Shown: positions 42,840-52,568 of the stretch, in pieces
Numbering within the stretch: position 1 is the stretch's first letter
How the letters are laid out: every line of letters starts with the position of its first letter
DNA from: Providencia alcalifaciens
GTDB lineage: Bacteria > Pseudomonadota > Gammaproteobacteria > Enterobacterales > Enterobacteriaceae
DNA: 64,000 nt
Assembly: GCF_020271745.1 (NCBI RefSeq)
Contig: NZ_CP084296.1
Location: forward strand, 4,132,543 to 4,196,542
Direction of reading: 5' to 3'
Translations under genes and position numbers: made by a program
The notes under the pieces: model-generated
What the model was told of the DNA's origin: nothing
What the model saw: only the letters and a program-made list of their open reading frames with translations
Databases searched by the model: none

Positions 42840-43739
42840 ATGCAAAAGGCTAAGATGACACCATCTTCACAATTTAAAACTATCGGTATTGTCGGACACC
42901 CAAGGCACCCTGAAGCACTGGCGACCCATGAACTTATCTATCATTGGCTGATTTCAAAAAATTACCACGCAATAATTGATAAACAAGTGGCTAAGGATTT
43001 GAAATTAAAAGATGCCAATACCGGAACTTTAACAGAAATTGGTCAACAAGCCGATTTAGTCGTCGTTGTCGGAGGCGATGGCAACATGCTTGGAGCTGCG
43101 CGAATTTTATCCCGCTATAATAATAAAGTTATTGGCGTAAACCGCGGTAATTTAGGTTTTTTAACCGACCTGGACCCCGACAATGCCCTTCAGCAACTTT
43201 CTTGTGTTCTTGATGGGGAATATCACGAAGAGCAGCGCTTTTTATTAGAGGCTCAAGTTATCAAAGCGAATCAAAAAGCCCGTAAAAGTAGCGCCATCAA
43301 CGAAGTGGTTCTGCACCCAGGTAAAGTCGCGCATATGATTGAGTTTGAAGTTTACATTGATGAAAAATTTGCCTTTTCACAACGCTCAGATGGCTTAATT
43401 ATTGCGACCCCGACAGGCTCAACAGCTTACTCGTTATCCGCAGGGGGCCCTATTCTTACACCAAATCTAGACGCGATTGTACTCGTGCCGATGTTCCCTC
43501 ACACCCTGTCATCACGCCCGTTAGTTATCAGCAGCGACAGCAGTATTCGCTTAAAATTTTTACGAACCAATATTGATTATGAAGTCAGTTGCGACAGTCA
43601 AATTATGCTACCTATACAGGATGGCGAAGAGGTGATTATTAAGCGCAGCTCGAAGAGTCTGAATTTAGTTCATCCAAAAGATTACAATTATTTCAATACA
43701 TTAAGTTCAAAGCTCGGTTGGTCTAAAAAAACTTTTTAA
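42840..43739 (+). CDS. nadK: NAD kinase
   Basis: The 299-residue enzyme has the GGDG motif in [14 protein letters not shown], the NE/D motif INEVVLHPG and [13 protein letters not shown]. It phosphorylates NAD to NADP. The ATG at 42840 has GAGGAG ten bases upstream; an ATG at 42855 with AAGG is an alternative nearer the E. coli length. It is divergent from grpE. Confidence 0.96.
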   Translation: MQKAKMTPSSQFKTIGIVGHPRHPEALATHELIYHWLISKNYHAIIDKQVAKDLKLKDANTGTLTEIGQQADLVVVVGGDGNMLGAARILSRYNNKVIGVNRGNLGFLTDLDPDNALQQLSCVLDGEYHEEQRFLLEAQVIKANQKARKSSAINEVVLHPGKVAHMIEFEVYIDEKFAFSQRSDGLIIATPTGSTAYSLSAGGPILTPNLDAIVLVPMFPHTLSSRPLVISSDSSIRLKFLRTNIDYEVSCDSQIMLPIQDGEEVIIKRSSKSLNLVHPKDYNYFNTLSSKLGWSKKTF

Positions 43740-43760
43740 ATTTTTCGCACTGCCTCTTTA

Positions 43761-43814
43761 CTGTATAAAAAAACAGGTTAAACTGTATGAAAACACAGGT
43801 GTGTATTTAAACAG
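43761..43814 (+). promoter_or_regulatory. LexA (SOS) boxes of recN
   Basis: CTGTATAAAAAAACAG (43761-43776) and CTGTATGAAAACACAG (43783-43798) fit CTGT-N8-ACAG exactly. GTGTGTATTTAAACAG (43799-43814) is a third, degenerate copy. Multiple boxes are known for E. coli recN and give strong SOS control. Confidence 0.92.
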
Positions 43815-43824
43815 GAGAGCGCAG

Positions 43825-45486
43825 ATGCTAACCCAACTAACCATCAATAATTTTGCTATCGTTCGTGAGTTAGAAATCGATTTTCGTAGCGGTATGACAA
43901 CAATTACAGGTGAAACCGGCGCGGGTAAATCCATTGCTATTGATGCTCTTGGCTTATGTTTAGGTAACAGAGGTGAAGCCAATATGGTTCGCCCTGGCGC
44001 TCAACGTGCTGACTTGTGTGCTCGCTTTTCACTGTCTGACGCTCAAATGGCGGCAAACTGGCTCATTGAGCATCAACTTGATAATCAAAATGAATGCTTA
44101 CTACGTCGCACCATCGCAACCGATGGGCGCTCACGAGGCTTTATTAACGGCGTCTCCGTCCCTTTATCACAATTACGTGAACTTGGCGCATTACTGATCC
44201 AAATTCATGGTCAACATGCTCACCAGCTATTATTGAATAATGACCATCAGCAATCCTTACTTGATGCCTATGCTAATCAGCAAGAATTACTCGCTCAAAT
44301 GAAGCAAACATGGCAAAAGTGGCATGAGTCTTGTCAGCAATTAGCTATTTTTCAAAAACAGATGCAAGAGCGTGAATCTCGTCAGCAATTGCTTGATTAT
44401 CACTTAAAAGAGCTAAATGAATTTCTACCCGTTCAAGGGGAGTTTGAGGAAATTGACCAAGAATATAAGCAGCTTGCTAATCACGGGCAATTTTTAACTA
44501 TTGGGCAAACAACAGCACAAATTCTGACAGAGAGTGACGATGCGAACGTCATCAGCCTTCTCAATATGGCAAAAAATGAGCTTTCCGATTTGGTCGCTCT
44601 GAACCCTAAATTCTCAGGGTTATTGGATATGCTGGAAGAAGCAGGCATCCAAGTTAGCGAAGTGAGTGATGAAATTAAACATTACTGCGATCAATACGAG
44701 TTAGATCCAAATCGATTATTTGAATTGGAGCAGCGGATTTCAAAACAAATCAATTTGGCACGTAAGCATCACGTCACGCCTGAAGCACTGCCTGAACTTT
44801 TTCAGCAATTAGTTGAAGAACAAAATCAGATTGCTAACCAAAATGAAGATTGTGAAGCTTTAAATGCACAAGTTATTGCTGACCACCAAAAAGCGTTAGA
44901 GTGTGCGGAACGTTTACATCATGTACGCCTGCATTATGCAAAAGAGCTCAGCCAGCTAATTACCAGCAGTATGCACCAACTTTCAATGCCTCATGGCCTC
45001 TTCACGATTGATGTAAAATTTGTTCCTGAACATTTGCAAATTGATGGTGCCTGCAAAGTCGAATTCAATGTCACTACTAACCCAGGACAGCCACATCAAG
45101 CCTTAGCAAAAGTCGCATCAGGTGGTGAGCTATCCCGCATCGCTTTAGCTATTCAAGTGATCACCGCGAAAAAAATGGATACTCCGGCGTTAATTTTTGA
45201 TGAAGTGGACGTAGGGATCAGTGGCCCAACCGCCGCTATCGTCGGGAAATTGCTCCGTGAACTGGGTGAGTCCACCCAAGTTATGTGTGTGACTCACTTG
45301 CCTCAAGTAGCAGGCTGCGGTCATCACCATTTTTATGTTAGTAAAGAAACAAACGGTGTAGAAACCGAGACTCACATGCAATTACTGGATAAAAAATCTA
45401 GATTACAAGAGCTTGCACGGTTACTTGCAGGTTCTGAAGTGACAAAAAATACGTTGGCTAATGCAAAAGAGTTGCTCGCAGCTTAA
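43825..45486 (+). CDS. recN: DNA repair protein RecN
   Basis: The 553-residue SMC-like ATPase has Walker [15 protein letters not shown], central coiled coils (about 150-370) and a C-terminal signature/Walker B region ([26 protein letters not shown]). It acts in double-strand-break repair. The start at [13 protein letters not shown] equals the E. coli one and has AGGAGAG upstream; an earlier in-frame start lies inside the LexA boxes. Confidence 0.97.
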   Translation: MLTQLTINNFAIVRELEIDFRSGMTTITGETGAGKSIAIDALGLCLGNRGEANMVRPGAQRADLCARFSLSDAQMAANWLIEHQLDNQNECLLRRTIATDGRSRGFINGVSVPLSQLRELGALLIQIHGQHAHQLLLNNDHQQSLLDAYANQQELLAQMKQTWQKWHESCQQLAIFQKQMQERESRQQLLDYHLKELNEFLPVQGEFEEIDQEYKQLANHGQFLTIGQTTAQILTESDDANVISLLNMAKNELSDLVALNPKFSGLLDMLEEAGIQVSEVSDEIKHYCDQYELDPNRLFELEQRISKQINLARKHHVTPEALPELFQQLVEEQNQIANQNEDCEALNAQVIADHQKALECAERLHHVRLHYAKELSQLITSSMHQLSMPHGLFTIDVKFVPEHLQIDGACKVEFNVTTNPGQPHQALAKVASGGELSRIALAIQVITAKKMDTPALIFDEVDVGISGPTAAIVGKLLRELGESTQVMCVTHLPQVAGCGHHHFYVSKETNGVETETHMQLLDKKSRLQELARLLAGSEVTKNTLANAKELLAA

Positions 45487-45598
45487 ATTTCGACAACTTT
45501 TTTTATCTCCTGTTGTCTTAGAGTCGATCTGGAAGGTTTTAAATTGTATCAATGTCGATTATCATTGATGTTCTGACTCCAAAAGGAATGAGATATCC

Positions 45599-45991
45599 AT
45601 GCGTTATAAATTGTTAACTGCTGCAGCACTATCATTCGCATTAATGTCCACGGGCTGTTCAATGATGGAACGTCTTGTCTATCATCCGGATATTAACCAA
45701 GGTAACTACCTAACGGCGAAAGATGTTGCGAAGATTAAAAAAGGAATGACACAGCAACAGGTTGCTTATGCTTTAGGCACACCAATGATGACTGACCCGT
45801 TTGGTTCTCAGACTTGGTTTTATGTTTTCCGCCAAGAGCTGGGGCATGATCCAGTGAAGCAAGAAACATTGACGCTGACGTTTGATCGCAACGGTATCCT
45901 GACTGATATCAAAAACGAAAAAAATCTTGAAGCGCAACAAGCCATGGAAGCTGGTGAAATTAAAGCATCGGAACCAAAAGCAGCGGAATAA
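45599..45991 (+). CDS. bamE: Outer-membrane assembly lipoprotein BamE (SmpA)
   Basis: The 130-residue protein has a lipoprotein signal with lipobox LMSTGC and the BamE motifs [22 protein letters not shown] and [13 protein letters not shown]. It is part of the BAM complex that inserts beta-barrels. AAGGAATGAGAT precedes the ATG. Confidence 0.96.
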   Translation: MRYKLLTAAALSFALMSTGCSMMERLVYHPDINQGNYLTAKDVAKIKKGMTQQQVAYALGTPMMTDPFGSQTWFYVFRQELGHDPVKQETLTLTFDRNGILTDIKNEKNLEAQQAMEAGEIKASEPKAAE

Positions 45992-46039
45992 CACCCTATA
46001 TAGCGCAATGCTTGAGCGTGTATAACTTGAGTATATAAG

Positions 46040-46084
46040 TAGCTACCTGCCCCATTTACATGATGGAGTAACAAACAGGTAGTT
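46040..46084 (+). terminator. Hairpin downstream of bamE
   Basis: GTAGCTACCTG pairs with CAGGTAGTTAC around a long loop, followed by TTTAATGC. Probably a weak terminator. Confidence 0.45.
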
Positions 46085-46212
46085 ACTTTAATGCTTTTGT
46101 TCATTTCTTTATAATTTCTCGTCAATGCATAGAAGCGCCATCTTCTATGTTCTAGTCTATCCATCCACACATCTATTACACCCCACAAAGAAAAAACCTA
46201 TAAATTAGATAC

Positions 46213-46235
46213 AAAAAAACCGAGCTTTCACTCGG
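46213..46235 (-). terminator. Terminator of rnfH-ratA
   Basis: On the minus strand CCGAG-TGAAAG-CTCGG is followed by a T7 tract. Confidence 0.88.
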
Positions 46236-46271
46236 CTTCATATCAAATTGATTCACTCACTACGCAATATC

Positions 46272-46565
46272 TTATTTATTATTCTCTTTCGATTTTTCAG
46301 CTCGCTTGCGACGTAACTCTTTCGGGTCGGCAATCAATGGGCGATAAATTTCAATTCTATCCCCTTCTTGAACGACATCACCCAATTTCGCTGGGCGACT
46401 ATAAATGCCCACTTTATTTTTCTTTAAATCGATATCCGAACGCAGCGTTAAAATACCCGATGCAATAATTGCCTCTTCAATCGTGGTTCCTTCTGCAACC
46501 CTCACTGAAAGCAAAAATTGCTTTTCAGGTAACGCGTAGGTCACTTCAATATTGATATCAGACAC
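46272..46565 (-). CDS. rnfH: RnfH-family ubiquitin-like protein
   Basis: With the GTG at 46565 the product is 97 residues and matches RnfH (VEEAI-like segment, [38 protein letters not shown]). This start overlaps the ratA stop by 8 bp, giving coupling. Longer in-frame starts run into ratA and lack support. It has a ubiquitin-like beta-grasp fold; its function is not settled. Confidence 0.9.
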   Translation of the reverse strand: MSDINIEVTYALPEKQFLLSVRVAEGTTIEEAIIASGILTLRSDIDLKKNKVGIYSRPAKLGDVVQEGDRIEIYRPLIADPKELRRKRAEKSKENNK

Positions 46566-46992
46566 GGTAAACGACCTTAGCACGAGACGTAAATGCTTGA
46601 ACCATATTGTTGGCCAGCTCTTTGAATATTTTACCGAATGCCAACTCAATCAGCTTATTCGTAAATTCAAAATCGAGATGAAACTCAATTTTACAGGCGT
46701 CAGCGCTCAAAGGAATAAACTGCCATCCTCCAGATAGAGTTTTAAAAGGACCTTCCACTAACTGCATTTGTATACGTTTATTGTCTTCCAACGCATTCTT
46801 CGTAATGAAGGTTTTGCTAATTCCCGCCTTTGAAACTTCAACCGATGCCGTCATTTCATCAGAATTTTGGCTAATAATTCGGCTTCCAACGCATCCCGGT
46901 AAAAAACTTGGATATGAAACCACATCATTCACAAGTTTATACATTTGTTCTGCGCTAAAAGGGACTAACGCAGAGCGACTAATCTGTGGCAT
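46558..46992 (-). CDS. ratA: Ribosome association toxin RatA (START/COQ10 domain)
   Basis: The 144-residue product starts [24 protein letters not shown] and contains SYPSFLPGC, the START-like family signature. RatA was reported to block 70S assembly in E. coli; COQ10-like lipid binding is the alternative. Earlier in-frame starts overlap the smpB promoter region and are not used. It is divergent from smpB. Confidence 0.93.
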   Translation of the reverse strand: MPQISRSALVPFSAEQMYKLVNDVVSYPSFLPGCVGSRIISQNSDEMTASVEVSKAGISKTFITKNALEDNKRIQMQLVEGPFKTLSGGWQFIPLSADACKIEFHLDFEFTNKLIELAFGKIFKELANNMVQAFTSRAKVVYRV

Positions 46993-47145
46993 ATCAATTC
47001 CTATCCCCAAAAACTGCGCATATAATAGCACCATTGATGGGTTACTCAAAAAACAAAACCCGTACAGGGCAAGAAATGCACAATCGCAAAAATATCAGTG
47101 TTGAACGATTTCATTCAACGCATCTTAACGTATAATGAATGAACT

Positions 47146-47628
47146 ATGACAAAGAAAAAACCATATAAACCCGGTTCAGCAACAATTGCTATGAACAAAC
47201 GTGCTCGCCACGAATATTCTATCGAAGAGGAGTTCGAGGCGGGTTTATCCCTACAAGGTTGGGAAGTTAAATCATTACGCGCGGGCAAAGCCAATATTGG
47301 TGATAGCTATGTTTTACTGCGCGATGGTGAAGCTTACCTTTTTGGTGCCAACTTTACACCACTAACTGTAGCGTCATCCCATGTAGTTTGTGATCCAACT
47401 CGCAGTAGAAAACTGCTTCTTAATCAACGTGAATTAGATACTCTTTACGGTAAAGTTAACCGCGAAGGCTATACCGTCATCGCTCTTTCCTTATATTGGA
47501 AAAACGCGTGGTGCAAAGTAAAAATTGGCGTCGCCAAAGGTAAAAAAGCCCATGATAAGCGTTCTGATATCAAAGATAGAGAGTGGCAATTAGATAAAGC
47601 ACGTATAATGAAACATTCTAATCGCTAA
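47146..47628 (+). CDS. smpB: SsrA-binding protein SmpB
   Basis: The 160-residue product has the N-terminal [31 protein letters not shown]-fold signature and a basic C-terminal tail ([26 protein letters not shown]). It delivers tmRNA to stalled ribosomes. The ssrA gene starts 47 bp after its stop. Confidence 0.98.
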   Translation: MTKKKPYKPGSATIAMNKRARHEYSIEEEFEAGLSLQGWEVKSLRAGKANIGDSYVLLRDGEAYLFGANFTPLTVASSHVVCDPTRSRKLLLNQRELDTLYGKVNREGYTVIALSLYWKNAWCKVKIGVAKGKKAHDKRSDIKDREWQLDKARIMKHSNR

Positions 47629-47656
47629 GTCCTAGCTTTATAGAGTTATTTTCTGT

Positions 47657-47662
47657 TATACT
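47657..47662 (+). promoter_or_regulatory. -10 element of ssrA
   Basis: TATACT lies 14 bp upstream of the mature tmRNA 5' end; the -35 is weak. Confidence 0.65.
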
Positions 47663-47675
47663 ACGCTCACAACTT

Positions 47676-48039
47676 GGGGCTGATTCTGGATTCGACGGGA
47701 TTTGCGAAACCCAAGGTGCATGCCGAGGGGCGGTTGGCCTCGTAAAAAGCCGCAAAAAAATAGTCGCAAACGACGAAAACTACGCACTAGCAGCTTAATA
47801 ACCTGCTTAGAGCCTTCTCTCCCTAGCCTCCGCTCTTAGGACGGGGATCAAGAGAAGTCAAACCCAAAAGAGATCGCGTGGATGCCTTGCCTGGGGTTGA
47901 AGCGTTAAACTTAATCAGGATAGTTTGTTGGTGGCGTGTCTGTCCGCAGCTGGCAAATGAAATTAAAGACTAGACTAAGCATGTAGTACCGAGGATGTAG
48001 AAATTTCGGACGCGGGTTCAACTCCCGCCAGCTCCACCA
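47676..48039 (+). ncRNA. ssrA: tmRNA
   Basis: The 364-nt RNA starts GGGGCTGATTCTGGATTCGA and ends GGGTTCAACTCCCGCCAGCT followed by CCACCA, giving the tRNA-Ala-like ends. The resume codon GCA is at 47766 and the tag reads ANDENYALAA followed by two stops (TAATAA). Pseudoknot-forming segments fill the rest. Its 3' end is the integration site of the island. Confidence 0.98.
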
Positions 48040-48071
48040 AATTATCTTCTAAGGACGTCCAAAGAAGACTG

Positions 48072-48107
48072 AAAAGCCCGCTAACTCAATGAGTTGCGGG
48101 CTTTTTT
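48072..48107 (+). terminator. Terminator after ssrA
   Basis: AAGCCCGC pairs with GCGGGCTT around AACTCA/TGAGTT, followed by T6. Confidence 0.9.
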
Positions 48108-48152
48108 ATATCCTGCGTAGTCTGATGTCACCTAATTAAATCCAATCATCTT

Positions 48153-48203
48153 AGGCACCTTGATAGGCACCTCGTTAACCTTTATAGTTTTTGAGGTGCC
48201 TAA
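48153..48203. repeat. AGGCACCT repeats before the integrase gene
   Basis: AGGCACCT occurs directly at 48153 and 48165, and AGGCACCTC (48165-48173) is mirrored as GAGGTGCCT (48193-48201). The position between ssrA and int suggests integrase arm-type sites of attL or an operator of int. Confidence 0.55.
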
Positions 48204-48222
48204 AAACAATGGAACATCAAAA

Positions 48223-49464
48223 ATGGCAAGATAAATCAAACCCTTATCCGCAAAAGAGATCGATGCAGCAAAGCCAAAGCAGAGTGATTATGTCCTCTAT
48301 GATGGCGATGGATTAGAGCTATTGGTTAAATCCAATGGCAGCAAGCTGTGGTCATTTCGCTACATTCGCCCTCTCACCAAAAAGCGAGCTAAAAAGAGCC
48401 TTGGTTCTTACCCTGCCGTCAGTCTTGCTGATGCACGTAGTTACCGCCTTGAAGCAAGAACACTACTCGCTAAGCAGATAGACCCACAAGATCACCATAA
48501 AGAGCAAGTCCGTAACAGCTTAGAAGCTAAGGCAAATACCTTTCAACTTGTTGCTGAACGTTGGTGGGAAGTGAAGAAGTCCACTGTAACAGAAGACTAC
48601 GGTAATGATATCTGGCGTTCACTTGAACGAGATGTGTTCCCTGCAATTGGTGACATCAGCGTTACTGATATCAAAGCGCATATATTGGTTCAAGCAATAC
48701 AACCCGTTCAAGCTAGAGGTGCATTAGAAACCGTTCGTCGCCTATGTCAGCGCATTAACGAAGTGATGATCTATGCTCAAAATACTGGATTAATTGATGC
48801 TGTACCAAGTATCAATATTGGTAAAGCGTTTGAAAAGCCCAAGAAAAAGAATATGCCAAGTATTCCCCCTGATCAGCTACCAAAGCTCATGCAGACAATG
48901 CGTACAGCTAGTATTAGCCTATCCACTCGATGCTTGTTTATGTGGCCGCTACTCACCATCTCGCGCCCTGCCGAAGCCGCTGAAGCTCGTTGGGACGAAA
49001 TCAACTTTGAGAACAAGGAATGGAAGATACCGGCTGCTAGAATGAAGATGAACCGTGAGCACACAGTTCCGTTATCTGACGCTGCTTTGGCTATTTTAGA
49101 GCTAATGAAACCACTCAGTGGTAACCGTGAGTTTATCTTTCCTAGCCGTATCAAGCCTACCCAACCAATGAATAGCCAAACCGTCAATGCTGCATTAAAA
49201 CGTGCCGGATTCGGTGGTGTATTGGTTTCTCACGGTCTTCGTTCAATAGCCAGTACCGCACTCAATGAACAAGGCTTCCCACCTGATGTTATCGAAGCCG
49301 CCCTCGCCCACGTTGATAAAAATGAAGTTAGGCGAGCTTACAACCGCAGTGATTACTTAGAGCAAAGGCGCCCTATGATGCAATGGTGGGCTGATTTTAT
49401 TGAAGCTGCTGATAGGGGAAGTATTATTGACGGAGGGATAAGAGGGATATCGCTAGTTGGGTAA
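48223..49464 (+). pseudogene. P4-type tyrosine integrase with nonsense codon 4
   Basis: From the ATG at 48223 the frame reads Met-Ala-Arg-stop (TAA 48232-48234) and then continues as a normal integrase N-terminal arm domain (IKPLSAKEIDAAKPKQSDYV, DGDGLELLVKSNGSKLW). The frame stays open to 49464 with the catalytic set intact: Arg in ISRPAEAAEARW, HGLR, HVDKNEVRRAY with the Tyr nucleophile. One base change (AAA to TAA) explains the stop. A shorter product from TTG at 48322 would lack the first 33 residues of the arm-binding domain. It sits next to the ssrA attachment site, so it is the island integrase, probably inactive. Confidence 0.83.
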
Positions 49465-49469
49465 CATGT

Positions 49470-49495
49470 GTACCAGCTCAGATTTGAGCTGGTAC
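49470..49495. terminator. Hairpin after the integrase gene
   Basis: GTACCAGCTCA pairs perfectly with TGAGCTGGTAC (11 bp, 4-nt loop) right after the stop; there is no T-tract. Confidence 0.6.
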
Positions 49496-49806
49496 TGTAA
49501 GGGCACAGAACTATACATCGTCCAAATGTCAGCTTTGTGCCAATAGCGGATGTTGTTTAAACATGAGCTAGTTATGTGCGACAAGGATACTTTTGTATCA
49601 CTAAATCGATATGTTCTGACCGATCTGCTTTAATCAAACAGGAAACTTTAATAATGGAATATAATCCAATTATGTGCAGATATTATTAGTTGGACGATTT
49701 ACATTTTGTGTTAGTTGTTCCATGTTTGGCGTTAATGTATTCAATTTGGTCAAATCAGCTTATTGAATCTTACATCTAGGCAGTTTATTGCTTAAAACGG
49801 ACGGTA

Positions 49807-49932
49807 TATATCCTTATTCATTCAAACTGCAGGTTGGTTGGCCGCACTCAGCCAGCCGGGTCACATACTGATGTATATTCCCAGCCTATCTTTCCTTGCC
49901 GTCTTCCTGCAACTTGAATGACATTGGGTATA
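49807..49932. repeat. Palindromic MITE-like element
   Basis: The left end TATATCCTTATTCATTCAA and the inverted right end TATACCCAATGTCATTCAA are near-identical, followed inward by CTGCAGG / TTGCAGG. The 126-bp size resembles ERIC-like intergenic repeats of Serratia, Yersinia and Photorhabdus. The rest of the 49496-50068 gap shows no gene. Confidence 0.72.
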
Positions 49933-49995
49933 AAGAGCAGGACATTCCGGCATAAACTCTGAATGCAGGCTTAATACGGTTTCATCCCGAGCTCT

Positions 49996-50023
49996 TCGCT
50001 GCAATTTGAAAGCTATAGGGTAT
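49996..50023. repeat. Partial copy of the MITE right end
   Basis: TCTTCGCTGCAATTTGAAAG then CTATAGGGTATA resembles the right end of the element at 49807-49932. It sits directly upstream of rlmF. Confidence 0.55.
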
Positions 50024-50068
50024 ATGGTATCGTACGCGTCAGAAATACCTTTAAGAGAGCCCTTCACG

Positions 50069-51034
50069 GTGGAAAAAAAGAAAACCTTCCTGCAGCAGAA
50101 AAGCGGCTTGCACCCGCGTAACCGTCATCGTTCACGCTATGATTTCCCGGCGCTGATCGCCAGCTGCCCTGCACTGGAGCCGTTCGTCAAGCCGAACGCC
50201 TGGGGCGACATCTCGGTAGATTTTGCCGATCCTGTGGCGGTTAAAATGCTCAACCGTGCGTTGCTGCAACATTTTTATGGCATCGAACACTGGGACATTC
50301 CCGCCGATTATCTGTGCCCGCCGATCCCCGGGCGTGCCGACTATTTACACCATCTGGCTGACCTACTGGCGACCAGCAACGGCGGCGAGTTCCCTCGCGG
50401 TAAAGGCGTGGCGATCCTTGATGTGGGTGTTGGCGCCAACTGTATTTATCCGATTATTGGCCTGCGTGAATACGGCTGGCGTTTTACCGGTTCGGAGATT
50501 AATCCGATATCGCTCAATTCGGCCAAAATGATCGTGGAGATGAATCCGACATTGAGAAACAGCGTACGCCTGCGTTTACAAAAACAACCCGAATTTATTT
50601 TGAACGGCATCATCGGCGTGGCGGAGAAATTTGATGCCACACTGTGTAATCCACCGTTCCACAGCTCTGAACAGGAAGCACAAGCCAGCACCCGTCGCAA
50701 ACTGCACAAACTGGGTAAAGGCGAGGTAGCCGACACGCCGGTACATAACTTTGGCGGCAAAAATAAAGAGCTATGGTGTGAAGGCGGTGAAGAAGCCTTT
50801 GTGCGTAAAATGGTAGAGGAGAGCGTTAGCCTGGCGCAAAACTGCCTGTGGTTCACCTCGTTGGTTTCTAAAAACACTACCTTGCCTTCGATTTATCACG
50901 CGTTGAAGCTGGTGGGTGCGGCCGAAGTCCGTACCATTGAAATGGCGCAGGGGCAAAAAATCAGTCGCTTCGTGGCCTGGACTTTCCACGACGCACAACA
51001 GCAGGCCGCCTGGGCGGAAGAACGCTGGCGTTAA
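50069..51034 (+). CDS. rlmF: 23S rRNA (adenine1618-N6)-methyltransferase RlmF, foreign copy
   Basis: The GTG at 50069 gives 321 residues: SGLHPRNRHRSRYDF, ILDVGVGANCIYPIIG (SAM motif I), TLCNPPFHSS (N6-adenine NPPF motif) and AQGQKISRFVAWTF. It methylates A1618 of 23S rRNA. GC content is far above its neighbours: 39 of 60 bases in 50281-50340. With the Serratia-like protein sequence (from memory) this points to recent transfer. The start is uncertain; ATG 50024 lies in the MITE remnant. A hairpin follows. Confidence 0.9.
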   Translation: MEKKKTFLQQKSGLHPRNRHRSRYDFPALIASCPALEPFVKPNAWGDISVDFADPVAVKMLNRALLQHFYGIEHWDIPADYLCPPIPGRADYLHHLADLLATSNGGEFPRGKGVAILDVGVGANCIYPIIGLREYGWRFTGSEINPISLNSAKMIVEMNPTLRNSVRLRLQKQPEFILNGIIGVAEKFDATLCNPPFHSSEQEAQASTRRKLHKLGKGEVADTPVHNFGGKNKELWCEGGEEAFVRKMVEESVSLAQNCLWFTSLVSKNTTLPSIYHALKLVGAAEVRTIEMAQGQKISRFVAWTFHDAQQQAAWAEERWR

Positions 51035-51042
51035 TTTCCCTA

Positions 51043-51064
51043 GTGCCGGTTATTTAATCGGCAC
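51043..51064 (+). terminator. Hairpin after rlmF
   Basis: GTGCCG pairs with CGGCAC around a 10-nt loop 9 bp after the stop; weak T content follows. From here to 51513 I see no convincing gene. Confidence 0.55.
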
Positions 51065-51544
51065 CGATAAAACTTCGCATTTCTCTTTCAATTTCTACAC
51101 ATCCCATGAGTCTCCTTTCCTCCCTCCTGTTTTAAATGACTAGCAGAACTAGGCAGTACTCACTGCGGCATTATTCATCGAATCCGTTTCTGCTAAAATC
51201 TATCGTACTTGAAGAGGCTCAGACGTAATTCACGGTCAAGCAGCTTAGCCAGCCCCCATTTATTGGTGCTTAGAATTGTTCGTAATCCTCTATCAGCAGC
51301 GAAAACATCAGGTGGGGGCTGGGCAATACAAGTGGCAGCGACAGTGTATTGATAACCTGTTTTTTGGTCAACTTCATCATTTATGCCTATGTTAAGTTAA
51401 TCAGATTAACCTTCCCGATAAACAAGGTCCTCATTCACCGAGCGTGAATGTCTATATATCGCTCTTTCAGGATAACAGACATTATTAAATCCCTACGTCA
51501 CAGGAGATTTAATTATGGCTGAGCTACAAAATGCAGAACTACTT

Positions 51545-52420
51545 TTATGTTGTATAAACCTTGATGCGTGTATCTACCCGCTTGAAAACGTTAACACCTT
51601 CAGATGATAGCTGCTCATCTTGAGTAAAAACACCAAGAAATCGATATAGTGTCCGATTCAGCTCGTCACGAGAGTGAGCCATTACGATACGATAACGCCA
51701 CGTTTCCCTATAGTTGCGTGTTGGATTAAGACTTTTTTCCGTTATCAGGTCACCATCAATGGAAAGTGAGTTGTCCCACTCCCCCGCCTTATACAAACGC
51801 GGAAACCAAACCATTACATCTCCGTCCAAACCGATTGCTTTTACAACAGTCTCAGGTACCCGCCAGCTACCTGATTGATGGTGTCCTTTATCTCCATAAC
51901 CAAAGCACTGCAAAGCATCCTTGTGATATCGGAATGCAGCGTAAGGGCCTACTTCAATAACGCCTTCGTCAATATGCTTTTGAGCAGTATAACGGGTGCC
52001 ATAGTCCCAAGAACGGAACACGCCTTGCGCTTCCTGTTGGGCTTTTCTATCCCTAACAAGAAGGATGAATTCATCAACAAGATGATTAATCTTGTCCAGT
52101 GTCGTATTATTGACTGGAATTCGTTTTTCAATAAACCCCGTCGCTTCCATGATGTCCAAACGGCGAATTCCGTCAGCCATTTTAGCTTCATCACTATCAT
52201 GGTGCGCCTCGTCTATTTCAAGATACAGCTTCAGCTGCGGAAAAAGCAGGTCTGCAAGATAAATTTTTCCAGAGTGCCCTTCCTTTCGAATACACTGCTG
52301 GCAAACGAACTCAAGCTCAGGGTCATTCAACCTGTGAAAAATGCGGTTGATTATGTAGTGTTCCCACCGCTTGTGAGAGATTTTTGATAGTGCCCGAAGG
52401 ATATAGTCATCTTTACTCAT
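51545..52420 (-). CDS. PvuRts1I/AbaSI-like modification-dependent restriction endonuclease
   Basis: The 291-residue protein starts MSKDDYILRALSKISHKRWE and has a Vsr-like PD-(D/E)XK core: Asp57 in IYLADLLFP, then YLEIDEAHH with Glu68, Asp70 and His73/74. A C-terminal half (about 135-291) would be the SRA-like reader domain. The opening strongly resembles PvuRts1I of plasmid Rts1 (from memory), which cuts DNA containing (glucosyl-)hydroxymethylcytosine, as in T-even phages. It needs no partner methylase and none is adjacent. The ATG at 52420 matches the family start better than the upstream in-frame one. Confidence 0.87.
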   Translation of the reverse strand: MSKDDYILRALSKISHKRWEHYIINRIFHRLNDPELEFVCQQCIRKEGHSGKIYLADLLFPQLKLYLEIDEAHHDSDEAKMADGIRRLDIMEATGFIEKRIPVNNTTLDKINHLVDEFILLVRDRKAQQEAQGVFRSWDYGTRYTAQKHIDEGVIEVGPYAAFRYHKDALQCFGYGDKGHHQSGSWRVPETVVKAIGLDGDVMVWFPRLYKAGEWDNSLSIDGDLITEKSLNPTRNYRETWRYRIVMAHSRDELNRTLYRFLGVFTQDEQLSSEGVNVFKRVDTRIKVYTT

Positions 52421-52568
52421 GCTAATACCATTTAAAAGCAAATAAACAACCAGACAAAAGACTTAACTTGGACGCCTGTTTTCGCAAGCGTAATATCAAA
52501 ATAGTAAACATATCATCGCCATAATACTTAGTGCTGTAGTTACATCCGTCTAAATTGTGTCGGCCACT

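Noticed and set aside
51193..51380. Minus-strand coding-like stretch after rlmF
   Set aside because: The ATG at 51377 gives only about 35 codons; a longer open stretch is in another frame without a start. A decayed gene fragment is possible but not supported.
51514..51606. 30-codon + strand ORF with a strong AGGAG site
   Set aside because: It overlaps the 3' end of the endonuclease gene and is too short to judge; it may be a remnant but has no recognisable sequence.
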